In this document: one piece after another, positions 32,894 to 42,750 of the stretch
Numbering within the stretch: the first letter of the stretch is position 1
How the letters are laid out: each line of letters starts with the position of its first letter
Assembly (NCBI GenBank): GCA_030407315.1
Contig: JALQPE010002916.1
Span: 1 to 64,000, forward strand
Reading direction: 5' to 3'
Length of the DNA: 64,000 bases
Origin: Asparagopsis taxiformis
Taxonomy: Eukaryota > Rhodophyta > Florideophyceae > Bonnemaisoniales > Bonnemaisoniaceae
Program-made: the position numbers and the translations under genes
Notes under the pieces: generated by a model
Database searches by the model: none
What the model saw: the letters and a program-made list of their open reading frames with translations, nothing else
What the model was told of the DNA's origin: nothing

Positions 32894-33829
32894 ATGGAAT
32901 TCTCCTTGGCCACTCCAACTGGTCACACCCCATCGAACACATTGGGAAACGCACGCATGATATCGCCCACAGACGGTGCAGTACTCGTTCGCGACGGATT
33001 CACCGTTGCACTGCACGACTTTGCCTCCCTGCTGCCCGATGCAACCCTCCTCGTTGCAGATATCGACGGACAGCCCGATCCTGCCACTCTTTTGCCTCTG
33101 CACAACTCCTCGTTCCCGTCTGGCACCATAACGCTATTCCAGCAACTCGGTGACACAGCTGCACAAGCGTTCCTCACCCTCGCTAGACTGCGCGCCACGG
33201 CAGAAGGCCCTCCAATACATGACATGGACATTTCCGTCACCGTGGTAAAGTCCGCCTACGTCATGGGAGGGTACGTCCCAGATGCCGACGACTTTGACCC
33301 GCACAGTGGCATGCTTCGCCCCACAAACGTGTCGAGGCACAAGCAGCAGCGCGTCTTTGCAACTTCATCATTCGGCCCCGCAAAGAGATCGCAGTACTCC
33401 TTTGTCGTCATCTCCGGAACTGCCGATGACTACAGAACCATATGGGTAGGGCGCGTCCTGGCACTGGTACGCCTGCAGTCTGCAAACCTGTTTCAACCTG
33501 TAGAACTCGCTTTCGTTCAGTATATGACCTGCTTTGCCCCAAAAACCGCTGTGGAGAAATCACTTGGGTGCATTTGTTTAAAGTGGTCCACATGGGACCC
33601 GGACAACGGATCCGTTCACAGCAATGACACTGCATCCCACAGTGCAGGTGGTCCTTGGTTTGACCTCATTCCTGCATCTACTATATCTGGCACCGTGCAC
33701 ATCGTACGAAGTAACTTTCCAGTCAAGCCATTTACGAAACAAATGCACTGGTCGGACCACCGTTTCTATCTCAACCGCTTCTACACCAACACTGATTACC
33801 AGTTCACAGATGATAATGAAGAAGAATAA
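32894..33829 (+). CDS. BAH-like protein, transposon-associated type
   Basis: ATG at 32894, 311 residues. The first 150 residues are not recognised. The second half (SFVVISGTADDYRTIWVGRV, FVQYMTCFAPKT, LGCICLKWSTW, DLIPASTISGTVHIV, HWSDHRFYLNRFY) resembles the BAH-like tail I associate with KDZ/Plavaka-type transposon proteins. BAH folds bind modified histones or nucleosomes, so it could steer an element to chromatin marks. The acidic C-terminus (DDNEEE) looks natural. It may be the separated C-terminal part of a former transposase ORF. Family assignment is tentative. Confidence 0.45.
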   Translation: MEFSLATPTGHTPSNTLGNARMISPTDGAVLVRDGFTVALHDFASLLPDATLLVADIDGQPDPATLLPLHNSSFPSGTITLFQQLGDTAAQAFLTLARLRATAEGPPIHDMDISVTVVKSAYVMGGYVPDADDFDPHSGMLRPTNVSRHKQQRVFATSSFGPAKRSQYSFVVISGTADDYRTIWVGRVLALVRLQSANLFQPVELAFVQYMTCFAPKTAVEKSLGCICLKWSTWDPDNGSVHSNDTASHSAGGPWFDLIPASTISGTVHIVRSNFPVKPFTKQMHWSDHRFYLNRFYTNTDYQFTDDNEEE

Positions 33830-33906
33830 ATCTAAATCGCAGCACTCTATTGATAATGTACTACATGATAAGCCTTCTAGTCAACGTCACATTTACTGCA
33901 CTAATT

Positions 33907-34563
33907 TCAACCATCCTCCATTACGCCAAAACCGTTATCAGCAGTGGCTGCATGGCGCCGCTCCATGCCCCCATACTGTGGGGCATTGATTTCTACATTC
34001 AGGTTTGCACTCAGGTGTCCAGCATATGGGTCAACGACGAAAAGTTCTGCGCCAATTAGTCCTTGCGCAATCACACAATCCATTACAGCACCGAGGTTTG
34101 ACGTAATATGCGATTGAATCCAATCCTCGGACACTAGAACAAGTGATGAGCAGCGGTTTACATCATCAACGACATGAACAATTCCAGACCCCTCTCCGCT
34201 TTGCCACACTTCAACAGCCTCTCTCGTCACAGTACGGCTTGCAAACACATGCCGTGACTGTGCACTAGTCCGCTGTTCGCTCTCGACAACGTCTGTTTCT
34301 TCCCTTGCTTGCGAGCCTTGGAGACAAGACATGCAGTACACCACCATACCAACTAATTGCTGAAAAGCTACCCCCACATATTGACTGTACCGCCTTGTAA
34401 ACTCCTTCTGCCGTGCACCTCCTTTCCCCTTCGGTTCATCCAAACACTCCACAGTAGTCACTAGCCAAGCATCCAGGCGCGCCAGCGTTAGTATGCTCGT
34501 CTCTATGTCCATTACTTGTTCTGGTCGTATCGAATAACCCCTGAAGATGTCCAGCACATTCAC
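33907..34563 (-). CDS. Unknown protein, ORF c of a three-ORF set
   Basis: 218 residues, mixed alpha/beta composition, no domain recognised. The listed start is a GTG, and the frame is open upstream past it (HRVAVNVLD). It overlaps the end of the preceding ORF (stop at 34566), so it may be the 3' part of one gene with a frame break. Confidence 0.4.
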   Translation of the reverse strand: MNVLDIFRGYSIRPEQVMDIETSILTLARLDAWLVTTVECLDEPKGKGGARQKEFTRRYSQYVGVAFQQLVGMVVYCMSCLQGSQAREETDVVESEQRTSAQSRHVFASRTVTREAVEVWQSGEGSGIVHVVDDVNRCSSLVLVSEDWIQSHITSNLGAVMDCVIAQGLIGAELFVVDPYAGHLSANLNVEINAPQYGGMERRHAATADNGFGVMEDG

Positions 34564-34565
34564 AG

Positions 34566-35549
34566 CTACTCGGTGTTAAACCATGCATCACCATTCACTT
34601 CCATTTCGAAGCTGTCAGGAACCATGCCTTTGCTGTATCGCAGCTCTGAGAACGGTGCCGTTCGCCACCTCCCCATATCCAAATCACCGTTGCTTTCCCG
34701 TTTCAAAAGCTTCTCAGAAGCTTCGCGCTTTTGATCCTCTCGCTCGTCCATCTCAGCTCGCGTCGTCAGCGTCGTGCATCTAGACATTAATTTCGTGTAC
34801 CCCAGCGAACCGAACAATCTGTCCCTCGCATTATGCTTCCGTGCACTCATCACGTCTGACAGTTTCTGCGTCACCTTCACTTTCAATGCCTTGCTCCCCG
34901 CCACAGCCTCTTGACAGCACACACGCTGCTCCTCATCGGAAAACACATCACACCACGGACTTTGACGCAGTACGTGTCGCACCAAGTCATTCAGCAGATC
35001 ACTCTCGTCCCTGTACGAAGGTGTATACCACTGCAGATTCTTGATGATGTAGCCCGGAGGGGTAGCAATATATCCTACACCGTTTTCGCTCCAAAGTGTC
35101 CCTTCTACCGGCTCTACCTCGATGGTACGTCCAGTCCAACGTCTCTGCGTTTGTTCCGCTATAGGGTCCAGCTCCATAGTCTCGTTCTTGCACCACTTTG
35201 TCAGGTTTTCCTCAACCGCCCTAAGAACTCCAAGGTATTTCACAGGAATGGCTCTCTGTATTTTCGACTTACCGCCACCGTGATCACTGATTCTACCTGT
35301 TCTCGCAATTGCAGTAAGGCTGGCATTTTCCGCCTGCAGAGTCTTCACCTTAGCCTCCAACGCAACTATCTCCGTGGTGAGCGCCTTGTTTGCTATGTCC
35401 TGGCTAAACACTTTTTTTCCAGCTCCGCGATCTTCTTCTTCTGCGCATTGATGCGACTCGCCATTAAATCGATGGATTCCGGCGGATGCAACCTCTCTGC
35501 CCTCACCGTCCCCCATCTCGCACGCTATCGGGAATATGATGTCCTCCAT
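34566..35549 (-). CDS. Unknown coiled-coil protein, ORF b of a three-ORF set
   Basis: ATG at 35549 (MEDIIFPIACEMG), about 327 residues. A leucine-zipper-like coiled coil (ALTTEIVALEAKVKTLQAEN) lies near residues 55-75. A conserved-looking globular segment follows (LVRHVLRQSPWCDVF, EEQRVCCQEAVAGSKA, SARKHNARDRLFGSLGYTK). The latter has the look of a DNA-associated helical domain, but I do not recognise it. ORF a ends 17 bp before this ATG, in another frame. Confidence 0.5.
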   Translation of the reverse strand: MEDIIFPIACEMGDGEGREVASAGIHRFNGESHQCAEEEDRGAGKKVFSQDIANKALTTEIVALEAKVKTLQAENASLTAIARTGRISDHGGGKSKIQRAIPVKYLGVLRAVEENLTKWCKNETMELDPIAEQTQRRWTGRTIEVEPVEGTLWSENGVGYIATPPGYIIKNLQWYTPSYRDESDLLNDLVRHVLRQSPWCDVFSDEEQRVCCQEAVAGSKALKVKVTQKLSDVMSARKHNARDRLFGSLGYTKLMSRCTTLTTRAEMDEREDQKREASEKLLKRESNGDLDMGRWRTAPFSELRYSKGMVPDSFEMEVNGDAWFNTE

Positions 35550-35565
35550 CGGCAATATCCTGACG

Positions 35566-36189
35566 TCACGGGGGCGTTACGCGCATATTTGGCACCAATG
35601 ACAGTCTGTTGTGACGAGGCCCGCACTCCGGCTGCTCTCTCCCCTCAGTACCACCTGACCGCCGATGATAGTTGGCATCCTGTGAACGTTGCTCAGAAAC
35701 AACATCCCTTGCCGCTATCCTCGGGTCCCTGACTGCATTACCTGCTGGGGCTGATGTACTCGGCATAGTTGGCGCAGTGGGGGTCACAGCCTCCAGTGTG
35801 TCGGAAGCCCCCGGCTGGGACTCCGTCTGCAGCACCTCCGCATCTGCCAACCCGGGAGGAACTACCTTTGCCATAGCACTCTGCCGCAATTCCAACATGT
35901 TTTGAGCCACTATCATGTCATCATCATGATGTTCACTGTCCCTGCGAGCACGCTTGCCTCGGTCAAGCCCCATCTCTCTCCGCGCCGTTCCTCCTTCCTC
36001 ACTTTCTCGCTGCGGATCCCCAGTTCTGCGCCGGTCCGTCTTGCGACTACCGGACCGCGGTTCAATGCTGCCGGTAGGCCCAGACCGCTTCTTCGCACGG
36101 GATTGTCGGGCACTCGATACAGCAGCTGCTGACCGGGTTTTCTGGAGGCCCGGAGGCTTTGGAGCTTTCTTCGCAATACGCGGCGGCAT
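35566..36189 (-). CDS. Basic disordered protein, ORF a of a three-ORF set
   Basis: ATG at 36189 (MPPRIAKKAPKPPGLQ), 207 residues. It is highly basic, with several Lys/Arg clusters (RAKKRSG, RKTDRRRTG, RGKRARRD) that could be nuclear localisation signals, followed by a Thr/Ala/Pro-rich stretch. It may be the N-terminus of one protein continuing into the next ORF after a frame break near 35566. Confidence 0.45.
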   Translation of the reverse strand: MPPRIAKKAPKPPGLQKTRSAAAVSSARQSRAKKRSGPTGSIEPRSGSRKTDRRRTGDPQRESEEGGTARREMGLDRGKRARRDSEHHDDDMIVAQNMLELRQSAMAKVVPPGLADAEVLQTESQPGASDTLEAVTPTAPTMPSTSAPAGNAVRDPRIAARDVVSEQRSQDANYHRRSGGTEGREQPECGPRHNRLSLVPNMRVTPP

Positions 36190-36420
36190 AATGAAGCTTT
36201 CTCCGAAGCGATGGAACGATTGAGTTGCACGAGATACTAAAAAGGTTGCTGTATAGTGTCGGTACCCACAACGGTCTGCGATGAACGTTCAGGTCAGGTC
36301 AAGTACCGGAGAATACGCCAACAGCCCAGATTGTATACGGTAGGCAGTCATCAACAGTATTTAATGAGGTACAATTACAGCTGTCGAGCTAGGCCGCGAG
36401 CACCCCTATGTCCGGAAGAC

Positions 36421-36635
36421 GTCCTGATTTGAATTAAAATTTGGGCTATTCTCAAAAACATGCACATGTGAACATGTTTTTGAGATGGGGGTGTGCCATA
36501 CGGCACAATCGACCCGCTGGAATCGATGTTTTTCGCAATATTTTTTTCTGCCCTGAATTTTAGAATTTCTGGGCTGGACAGCAATGCAACTGAGCTGGAC
36601 ATCCACCGGGCGTCCATTTCAACTTGGTCGTGTAT
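36421..36635 (-). repeat. Left terminal inverted repeat of the methyltransferase-SET cassette
   Basis: About 210 bp, starting TCCTGATTTGAATTAAAATT at the outer end. It contains the hairpin CTCAAAAACATG...CATGTTTTTGAG and GTGCCATACGGCAC, and ends with the inner segment GGACATCCACCGGGCGTCC. It matches 40361-40564 in reverse complement. Confidence 0.85.
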
Positions 36636-36849
36636 TTTGCATCTGCACGCATAACAGCATCCAAGCAGTCAGGTTCACTGCTCGGACGAAGTGCACCTGG
36701 AGTGTGAACGATTGGTTTTTGACAGGCGAGTACTGCTGAGTAGGTTTCACCCTGGACTAATGGTGGCTGGACATGCTGCATTATATGATATACTTCAACT
36801 CTGGAATGTAGCTTTATTTGTAGTCGAAATGGAAACATCTTTCGTGACC

Positions 36850-39800
36850 CTAATTCCATGCTCTAAACGCTGTCCCATAATGAACGTAGAGCTCCTGCCC
36901 TGGACGGATATCGCGGATTGCACGTACTACAATGATCTTCGGATTTTCTAGGTCCTTCGCCTTGAGCTTCTTCCCCGTCGAACCGCTGCTGTAGTTCTCG
37001 ACAAACTCGACGTTGGCCATCCGCCTGGTGTCTTCCGCCGGAGTGTCCTCACCTCGCAAATACCGCGGGTCGTTGATGAACTGCGCCGAACAGAACAGAG
37101 CCGGAACAATCCAAATTGTATGGTCGATGTTTTCGTCGTCCTCCGCTGTTGTATACAGCTTGATGGCATACATCAAGAATGTTTCCTTCGTTATCGCCAT
37201 GTGACCCTCTCCGTACGCGAACCTCATCGACTCCTTGCTCATATCAGAGTACACAACAGTTCCGTAGTATGCACATACTTCGTCGCCAACATTAAATGTC
37301 TGTTCAGCGAAGAGCCCTCTTCCTGCATTTGGATGCTTAATCAGCGATGGTCGAACGCTCAATTTTTTCGCAACACAATCGTGTGCCCGCATCACGCGAG
37401 GGTTTTCAGTTTGCAACCAGCGGCGCAGGGAAGGTGGCCAATAATGTACCGGTTTTTCCATGTGCTCGTGCGACGCAATCGACTCTGGGCACAGCTGCCA
37501 GAGGTACTGCCGAATATATTTCGGGAACCTCTGGTACAGGGGAAGGCCAGGTGGGGGTTCGATGATCCTGCGTTCCCTCTGTGTACGCATCGTGACAGAG
37601 GGGGACGCCAAGAACTTCTCAGCACTCTGTTTCGCTTCTGTCGTGACCCTCATGTCAGTGTTGTTTGAAAGAATTACACGTGACATGACTGCACACAGCT
37701 TTGGAAGCGATCGTGCCACACACAATTTGTCCATGTCACTGCCGACGAAAACACGGTGCTCAGGCAAGCTCATAGCTGCTTTTCCCGTTGCGAAAGTGCC
37801 AGAGAATGGATCGACAACAATATCACCAGGCTGTGAATGCTGGCTGATCAACTCCATCATGAGAGCGACGCTCTTCTGCTCTGCACGAACTCTGACCGTA
37901 GCACCGGTTGTGCTCCTTGTTCGCCACACCATCTCATTCGAATCGATGGCGGGCATATTGATGGTGACGTTGCACCACGCCGGGTACGTGCCGTCCATGT
38001 ATCCGTGGTTCCTATAGGCCACCATCTCGCTTCCGGTCTTGAACGGAACACCTCGCTTCCAGAAGTGGATAGCGACCTCTGCCATGTTCATGCGTTGGTA
38101 CCTCTTCCGCCCCGGCATTTGATAGAGGTGCCCAGGTAGTCGGACAAACAACAGAGGTACCTCGTCAACGAAGAAAACTGAATTCCGAACGACGTCCTCC
38201 TCCTCCTCGTCCTCCTCCTCATCCGCACTTTCTTCGCCACTGTGCTGCGATGCTTCGGAGTCCGAATTCATGGACGTAACCTCTTCTTCATCCGACCCGT
38301 CATCACTGGCAGCATCATCGGTTGGGCCTTCTGACTGCGGTCCTTTGTACGTTTCCAAGTAATGGAACCATTCGTAGAACTGCAAAACGGAGCAGAACAC
38401 GATGCCGTGGCCACCGGGGCGCAACAGCTCGTCAAACACTTCGATGCTAGCCTGCATATCTTCTGCAGTTAGCCTGTCGTACGAAGAGTTGGAATCGTTC
38501 CTCTTACGACGAACATTGTAGGGCGGATCAGTCAGAATGAGCTGAACGTTGCCCGTGATGGGCACGTGTTCTCGGCTCTCGTCGGCACTGACCAAATCTT
38601 CGAAAGGGACGTCGTACACCCGGCAATACTGACTCATTTTCGAAAGAAAGTCCTTTGCGAGAGCCTGCCCTTCACTTTCCTGCTCTTCTGTCGCATGGGG
38701 TGACGGTGACGGGGGAGACGGCCCTTGGGCAGTAAGACTGGTCCTACCAGGCCCAAGTTCAAGCTTGGTTGTGTGTCTTGTCGACGGAACCAAACCTCTC
38801 CCTCCTGTGTTGCGACGAGTGGGAGTGCCATCAACCGGCTTGGCGACCTTTTCTGCGTCCGCGGCTTGTGGTGCCGGGCGGAGGACAGCCATAACGTCTT
38901 CGGCGAGGGTGTCAAAGTACGCTGGCAGCTTGTCCGGATTTCCGCTTGACAAGTATATTTCCAGCGCCCCCCAGCGGTCGGACTCCGGCCAGGTGTACAG
39001 GTCCGGGTTGACGATAAGAAACTGCAACCGGTCGAAGAACTTCCTCACAAGGTCCCTAAATGCACTGTGCTGCGCACTGGTTCTTGTCTCTACTTTTCCA
39101 CCATATCCATCAGGATGAGATAGGGGAGCTTTGTCGTGGTAGAGATCTAGCTTCTGCTCCATCGGTGCGAATAGACCTTCATCGAGCACGTCAAACCAAT
39201 GCTCACTGCTGTCGAAAATGATGTACGGCGCCATCAACTCTTCGAAGCTGGAAAACTTTGCGGCGTAGGCCACATCGGTCCAAGCATGGTATAAAACTTG
39301 AACCACGTAACAAGCTCGATTAGTGCTTTTTCGATGGGCTGGGACGCGTGCGGCTTCGTTCCCCTCTTCGGCCGCATCGCCTATTCGGCGACGCGGCAGG
39401 TTCTTGTTGTGATTTCGGATGATAGACAACGCTTGGAAATACATCAATACCTCGAACGTTTCCGGTGGAGCAAGAACGAAGGCGCTTGGTTCCCCGCGCT
39501 GCGGCGCCTGTAGTGGCGAAGGAAGCATGTTACATCCAATAAGGAAGGTCTGCGGCACGATCCCAGAAAGGATGCAGTGCTCAACCCATTGCCCGATACG
39601 CTCATCCTGTCTTGAAAACTCGGCAATGGGTAATGCCAGACGAACAATCTGCTTGGCTCGCTCAACGTTCATCTCTGCCATGACGATTTCGGCAACATCC
39701 GCCTCGACTCCAGCATTCTTCGAACGACCGCTGAAGGACATGCTGAGTCGACCTTGCAGTGCCACAAATTGTTCTTCCGTGCCCTGCGCAACCCAAGCGC

Positions 39801-40047
39801 CAAGGTCCGCGTATGTGAAACCTCCCGGCTTGTCCGTCAAGTCTGCGAAACTTGAGTGGGCGAATAAATCCAGCAAGAGGCGGAGGAAGTCTTTGCCAGC
39901 GAGAGTAGTTTCGCGGGCGGCGCGACCTACGTTTCGACGTGTACCCATGTCACTAGAATCCTCCCAAGGGCTAGCGGGTTCGCGCAGAATTGGCACGGTT
40001 GCGTCGTCAACTATCGGATTGCTGTTGCGCCTGCGCTTATTCGTCAT
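36850..40047 (-). CDS. DNA N6A/N4C methyltransferase fused to SET domain, copy 2 (intact)
   Basis: The ATG at 40047 (MTNKRRRNSNPIVDD, basic NLS-like start) gives 1065 residues. The longer frame upstream lacks protein character, so I rejected it. An N-terminal region of about 450 residues has no recognised domain. Then comes the beta-class methyltransferase: LTDPPYNVRRKR near 505, an acidic Glu/Asp insert near 580-620, and the SAM motif DPFSGTFATG near 745. The SET domain is at the C-terminus: HPNAGRGLFAEQTF near 906, FINDPRYLRG near 988 and LYVHYGTAF near 1056. DPPY is the usual motif of adenine-N6 enzymes but does not exclude cytosine-N4. It lies between inverted repeats at 36421-36635 and 40361-40564, so it looks like the cargo of a TIR element. 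No transposase is inside. Confidence 0.85.
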   Translation of the reverse strand: MTNKRRRNSNPIVDDATVPILREPASPWEDSSDMGTRRNVGRAARETTLAGKDFLRLLLDLFAHSSFADLTDKPGGFTYADLGAWVAQGTEEQFVALQGRLSMSFSGRSKNAGVEADVAEIVMAEMNVERAKQIVRLALPIAEFSRQDERIGQWVEHCILSGIVPQTFLIGCNMLPSPLQAPQRGEPSAFVLAPPETFEVLMYFQALSIIRNHNKNLPRRRIGDAAEEGNEAARVPAHRKSTNRACYVVQVLYHAWTDVAYAAKFSSFEELMAPYIIFDSSEHWFDVLDEGLFAPMEQKLDLYHDKAPLSHPDGYGGKVETRTSAQHSAFRDLVRKFFDRLQFLIVNPDLYTWPESDRWGALEIYLSSGNPDKLPAYFDTLAEDVMAVLRPAPQAADAEKVAKPVDGTPTRRNTGGRGLVPSTRHTTKLELGPGRTSLTAQGPSPPSPSPHATEEQESEGQALAKDFLSKMSQYCRVYDVPFEDLVSADESREHVPITGNVQLILTDPPYNVRRKRNDSNSSYDRLTAEDMQASIEVFDELLRPGGHGIVFCSVLQFYEWFHYLETYKGPQSEGPTDDAASDDGSDEEEVTSMNSDSEASQHSGEESADEEEDEEEEDVVRNSVFFVDEVPLLFVRLPGHLYQMPGRKRYQRMNMAEVAIHFWKRGVPFKTGSEMVAYRNHGYMDGTYPAWCNVTINMPAIDSNEMVWRTRSTTGATVRVRAEQKSVALMMELISQHSQPGDIVVDPFSGTFATGKAAMSLPEHRVFVGSDMDKLCVARSLPKLCAVMSRVILSNNTDMRVTTEAKQSAEKFLASPSVTMRTQRERRIIEPPPGLPLYQRFPKYIRQYLWQLCPESIASHEHMEKPVHYWPPSLRRWLQTENPRVMRAHDCVAKKLSVRPSLIKHPNAGRGLFAEQTFNVGDEVCAYYGTVVYSDMSKESMRFAYGEGHMAITKETFLMYAIKLYTTAEDDENIDHTIWIVPALFCSAQFINDPRYLRGEDTPAEDTRRMANVEFVENYSSGSTGKKLKAKDLENPKIIVVRAIRDIRPGQELYVHYGTAFRAWN

Positions 40048-40360
40048 AATGGAATGAGTGGAAAACTCGGTACAGGATGGCGACCGCTCGGCGAGACAGT
40101 CAAATTTGACGACGTATCTCGTGACGTTTGCACTCTTTCGTGAGGAACACTGGTTGATATCGAACGGAACAGAGTATACGGGTACACAGCACTGGAAAGG
40201 TCTTGAAACCCGTAACCGGTGTAGGTAATAAGTTGTGACGCATACGTGGTAGAGAAAAAATTTTAAAAAGATTGTGATTCCCTGCCTTTGAGTGTTGTAC
40301 TGCAAGGCCGCCAGTCACATAGGTTGTCACAGGTGCCTCACGCTTACCAGGTGAGCGACA

Positions 40361-40564
40361 TCCGGACGGCCACTGGACGTGGGGATGTCCAGCTCAGATG
40401 CATTGCTGGCCAGCCCAGAAATTCTACAATTTCGGGCAGAAAAAATATTGCAAAAAACATCGATTTCGGCGGTCGATTGTGCCGTACGGCACACCCCCAT
40501 CTCAAAAACATGTTCACATGTGCATGTTTTTGAAAATAGCCCAAATTTTAATTCAAATCAGGAT
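40361..40564 (+). repeat. Right terminal inverted repeat of the methyltransferase-SET cassette
   Basis: Inner end GGACGTGGGGATGTCCAGCTC, then ATTGCTGGCCAGCCCAGAAA, GTGCCGTACGGCAC, the CATG hairpin, and outer end AATTCAAATCAGGATG. It is the reverse-complement partner of 36421-36635. Confidence 0.85.
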
Positions 40565-40861
40565 GCAGATATTCGTCTTCTACCATTGTCAGAACACATT
40601 CGTATAACCACATTTGGAGAACCTGAGCCCAGAGCTATCGGTTTTGGCGGGAGCTAAGCCATATCTCATCCAATCAGTAACTACTTCCCGCCAGCTGAGT
40701 GGTGGAACCCCTGCTATTTCTACCAACGACACATACGGAGTGTCAACTCGGCAATCGTATATGATTCGGGTGCTAAATTTATTCAAGAGACGAATGGGCT
40801 TCGAAAAGGAGCCCAACAACGTTTTCTTGTGATCCATGGGTATAGGACTATTCTATTCTTC

Positions 40862-41200
40862 TCCAGGCTTCCACCATAGCCTCCTCCACCACCTCCGTTA
40901 ATGGATCGATTATCCGAACCGCACCTCAACATGCTTTTCTTCTCACCCATGGGTACTGACATCTCCGAGATGTGAGTCACATGTTCTGCAGGCTTCCACC
41001 GTAGCCGCCTCCTCCGCCTCCGTTAATGGCAACAATATCCGAACCGGACCTCAACATGTTTTTCTTCTCATCCATGGGTACTGACATCTCACATGTTCTC
41101 AACATGTGAGATGTTAGTACCGGAGAAGTTCTCCAGGCTTCCTCCGTAGCCACCTCCTCCACCTCCGTTAATGGCAACAATATCCGAACCGGACCTCGAT
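40862..41200 (-). repeat. Three 125-139-bp tandem units encoding a glycine-rich peptide
   Basis: Units start near 40864, 40989 and 41128. On the minus strand each encodes a variant of INGGGGGGYGGSL preceded by SGSD. Short minus-strand ORFs (40783-41180) span them. This could be the remains of a glycine-rich protein gene, and no full gene is visible. 41230-41730 holds nothing recognised. Confidence 0.55.
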
Positions 41201-41732
41201 CACTCGCTCGCGGAGGGATCTGTGGGAATCAACACGACATCACCACTGCGTCTTACCTGACATCCACATCTCTCCGGGCTGAAAACGGAAGGACGACATT
41301 GGGTTCGTTCCGCTGCGTAGACGTTTAGAATCTTGTTAGAAAAAAGTAAACGAAAGAGAATGACATCTCATCTCTGTCGCAATATGTTCCATTTTCAATT
41401 TCTCGGGTTGCACACCCATCAAGGCCTGGATCGAACCCTCTTCGATGGATAGGACAAATAGTGGAAGGCTTTTAAGCCTTTGACCAAGCGGCTATTGATT
41501 GGTTGGAGGAAAGAAATTACAGAGGAAATATAGCTGAGTACGGTGCTCGCGATAGCTGTTAGGTTAAAGTCAAATATTTGTTTCGATTATTTTTCGTACG
41601 GAAATGCCTTGGAAAAGACGATGCTTTGTCGTTCTCTTGGAGGGAGACCGTTGCATTGCACTCCATTCGAGAGCATCGTCATGAAGGAGAGGATTCTTTC
41701 TGCTTGTTAGAATCGGTTTAGAGCAGATAGCT

Positions 41733-42407
41733 ATTGCATTGCTGGCCAGCCCAGAAATTCTAAAATTTCGGGCACAAAAAAATTGTAAAAAATCATCGAT
41801 TTGGGCGGGTCGATTGTGCCGTACGGCACACCCCCATCTCAAAAACATGTTCACATGTGCATGTTTTTGAGAATAGCCCAAATTTTAATTCAAATCAGGG
41901 TGTCTAATTTGGCCACAACGGCCCCAGGAACCGGAGCCGCCGCCCCGAGCGGGGTCATCACTGGCTTCTGTAAGCACTAACTGTAAGGCTAAATGGCGCC
42001 GAAAGATGGGTCGATTCCAGGCTTCAAGCCTAAGTTATGCTAGGGTGACATCGTTTCCCCTGTTCCATCATGGTCCCGCCTTACTCCTCCACGACAAACA
42101 CTACTCACCCATCACGTTACTCATATTCCGTGCACTTTGTATGAGTAGTGAACTCGCCTGCTTAGTTGCTGCAATGCGTGGATGTAGGCAGCACACGACC
42201 AACCTGGAATGGACGTCCGGTGGATGTCCAGCTGAGATGCACTGCTGGCCAGCCCAGAAATTGTAGAATTTCGGGCACAAAAAGTATTGCAAAAAACCTT
42301 GATTTCGGCGGGTCGAATGTGCCGTACGGCACACCCCCATCTCAAAAACATGTTCACATGTGCATGTTTTTGAGAATAGCCCAAAGTTCAACTCAAATCA
42401 GGGTGTC
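41733..42407 (+). repeat. Left compound direct repeat (two TIR-family units and a linker)
   Basis: It has two same-orientation copies of the 200-bp unit (41733-41904 and 42195-42407) around a linker. The linker has TAATTTGGCCACAACGGCCC, GGGTCGATTCCAGGC and CCATCATGGTCCCGCC. The same order recurs at 46973-47505 on the other side of the 42751-46704 gene. Confidence 0.8.
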
Positions 42408-42750
42408 CCCCGGATAAAGGGGTGCTCGCAGCCGCCCCAAAAGCCGTCTAGCTTGACAGCTGTAATTTTAACACATTACACATCAAGGACACTGCCTGCT
42501 TCACGCCACCTCGTCAGGTTTCGAGAGCCCGACTCGGGCCCGTTCCGAACGGACACTCACATCTCGATTGCCTCTCTTGCATTCCAGCGGTCACGATAGG
42601 TGTGTACCTAACAAAATTTCGGTTCTATTGTGTTATTATTTCCAGCGATTGGCGTTCACGACCATTCTTCAACGCAACGTGAAACATACCATCCACATCA
42701 CTCCAATACGTCAACGTCAACCATCTCTTTTCCTTTCCAACTCAACAACC

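Noticed and set aside
40048..40305. N-terminal extension of methyltransferase-SET copy 2
   Set aside because: It begins at a non-ATG codon and its composition does not look like protein. ATG at 40047 with a basic start is more credible.
41395..41475. tRNA-like sequence on the minus strand (GGTTCGATCC box and a D-arm-like segment)
   Set aside because: The T-arm does not pair around the TTCGATC loop and no anticodon arm of normal geometry forms. The AAGGCTTTTAAGCCTT stretch is simply a palindrome.
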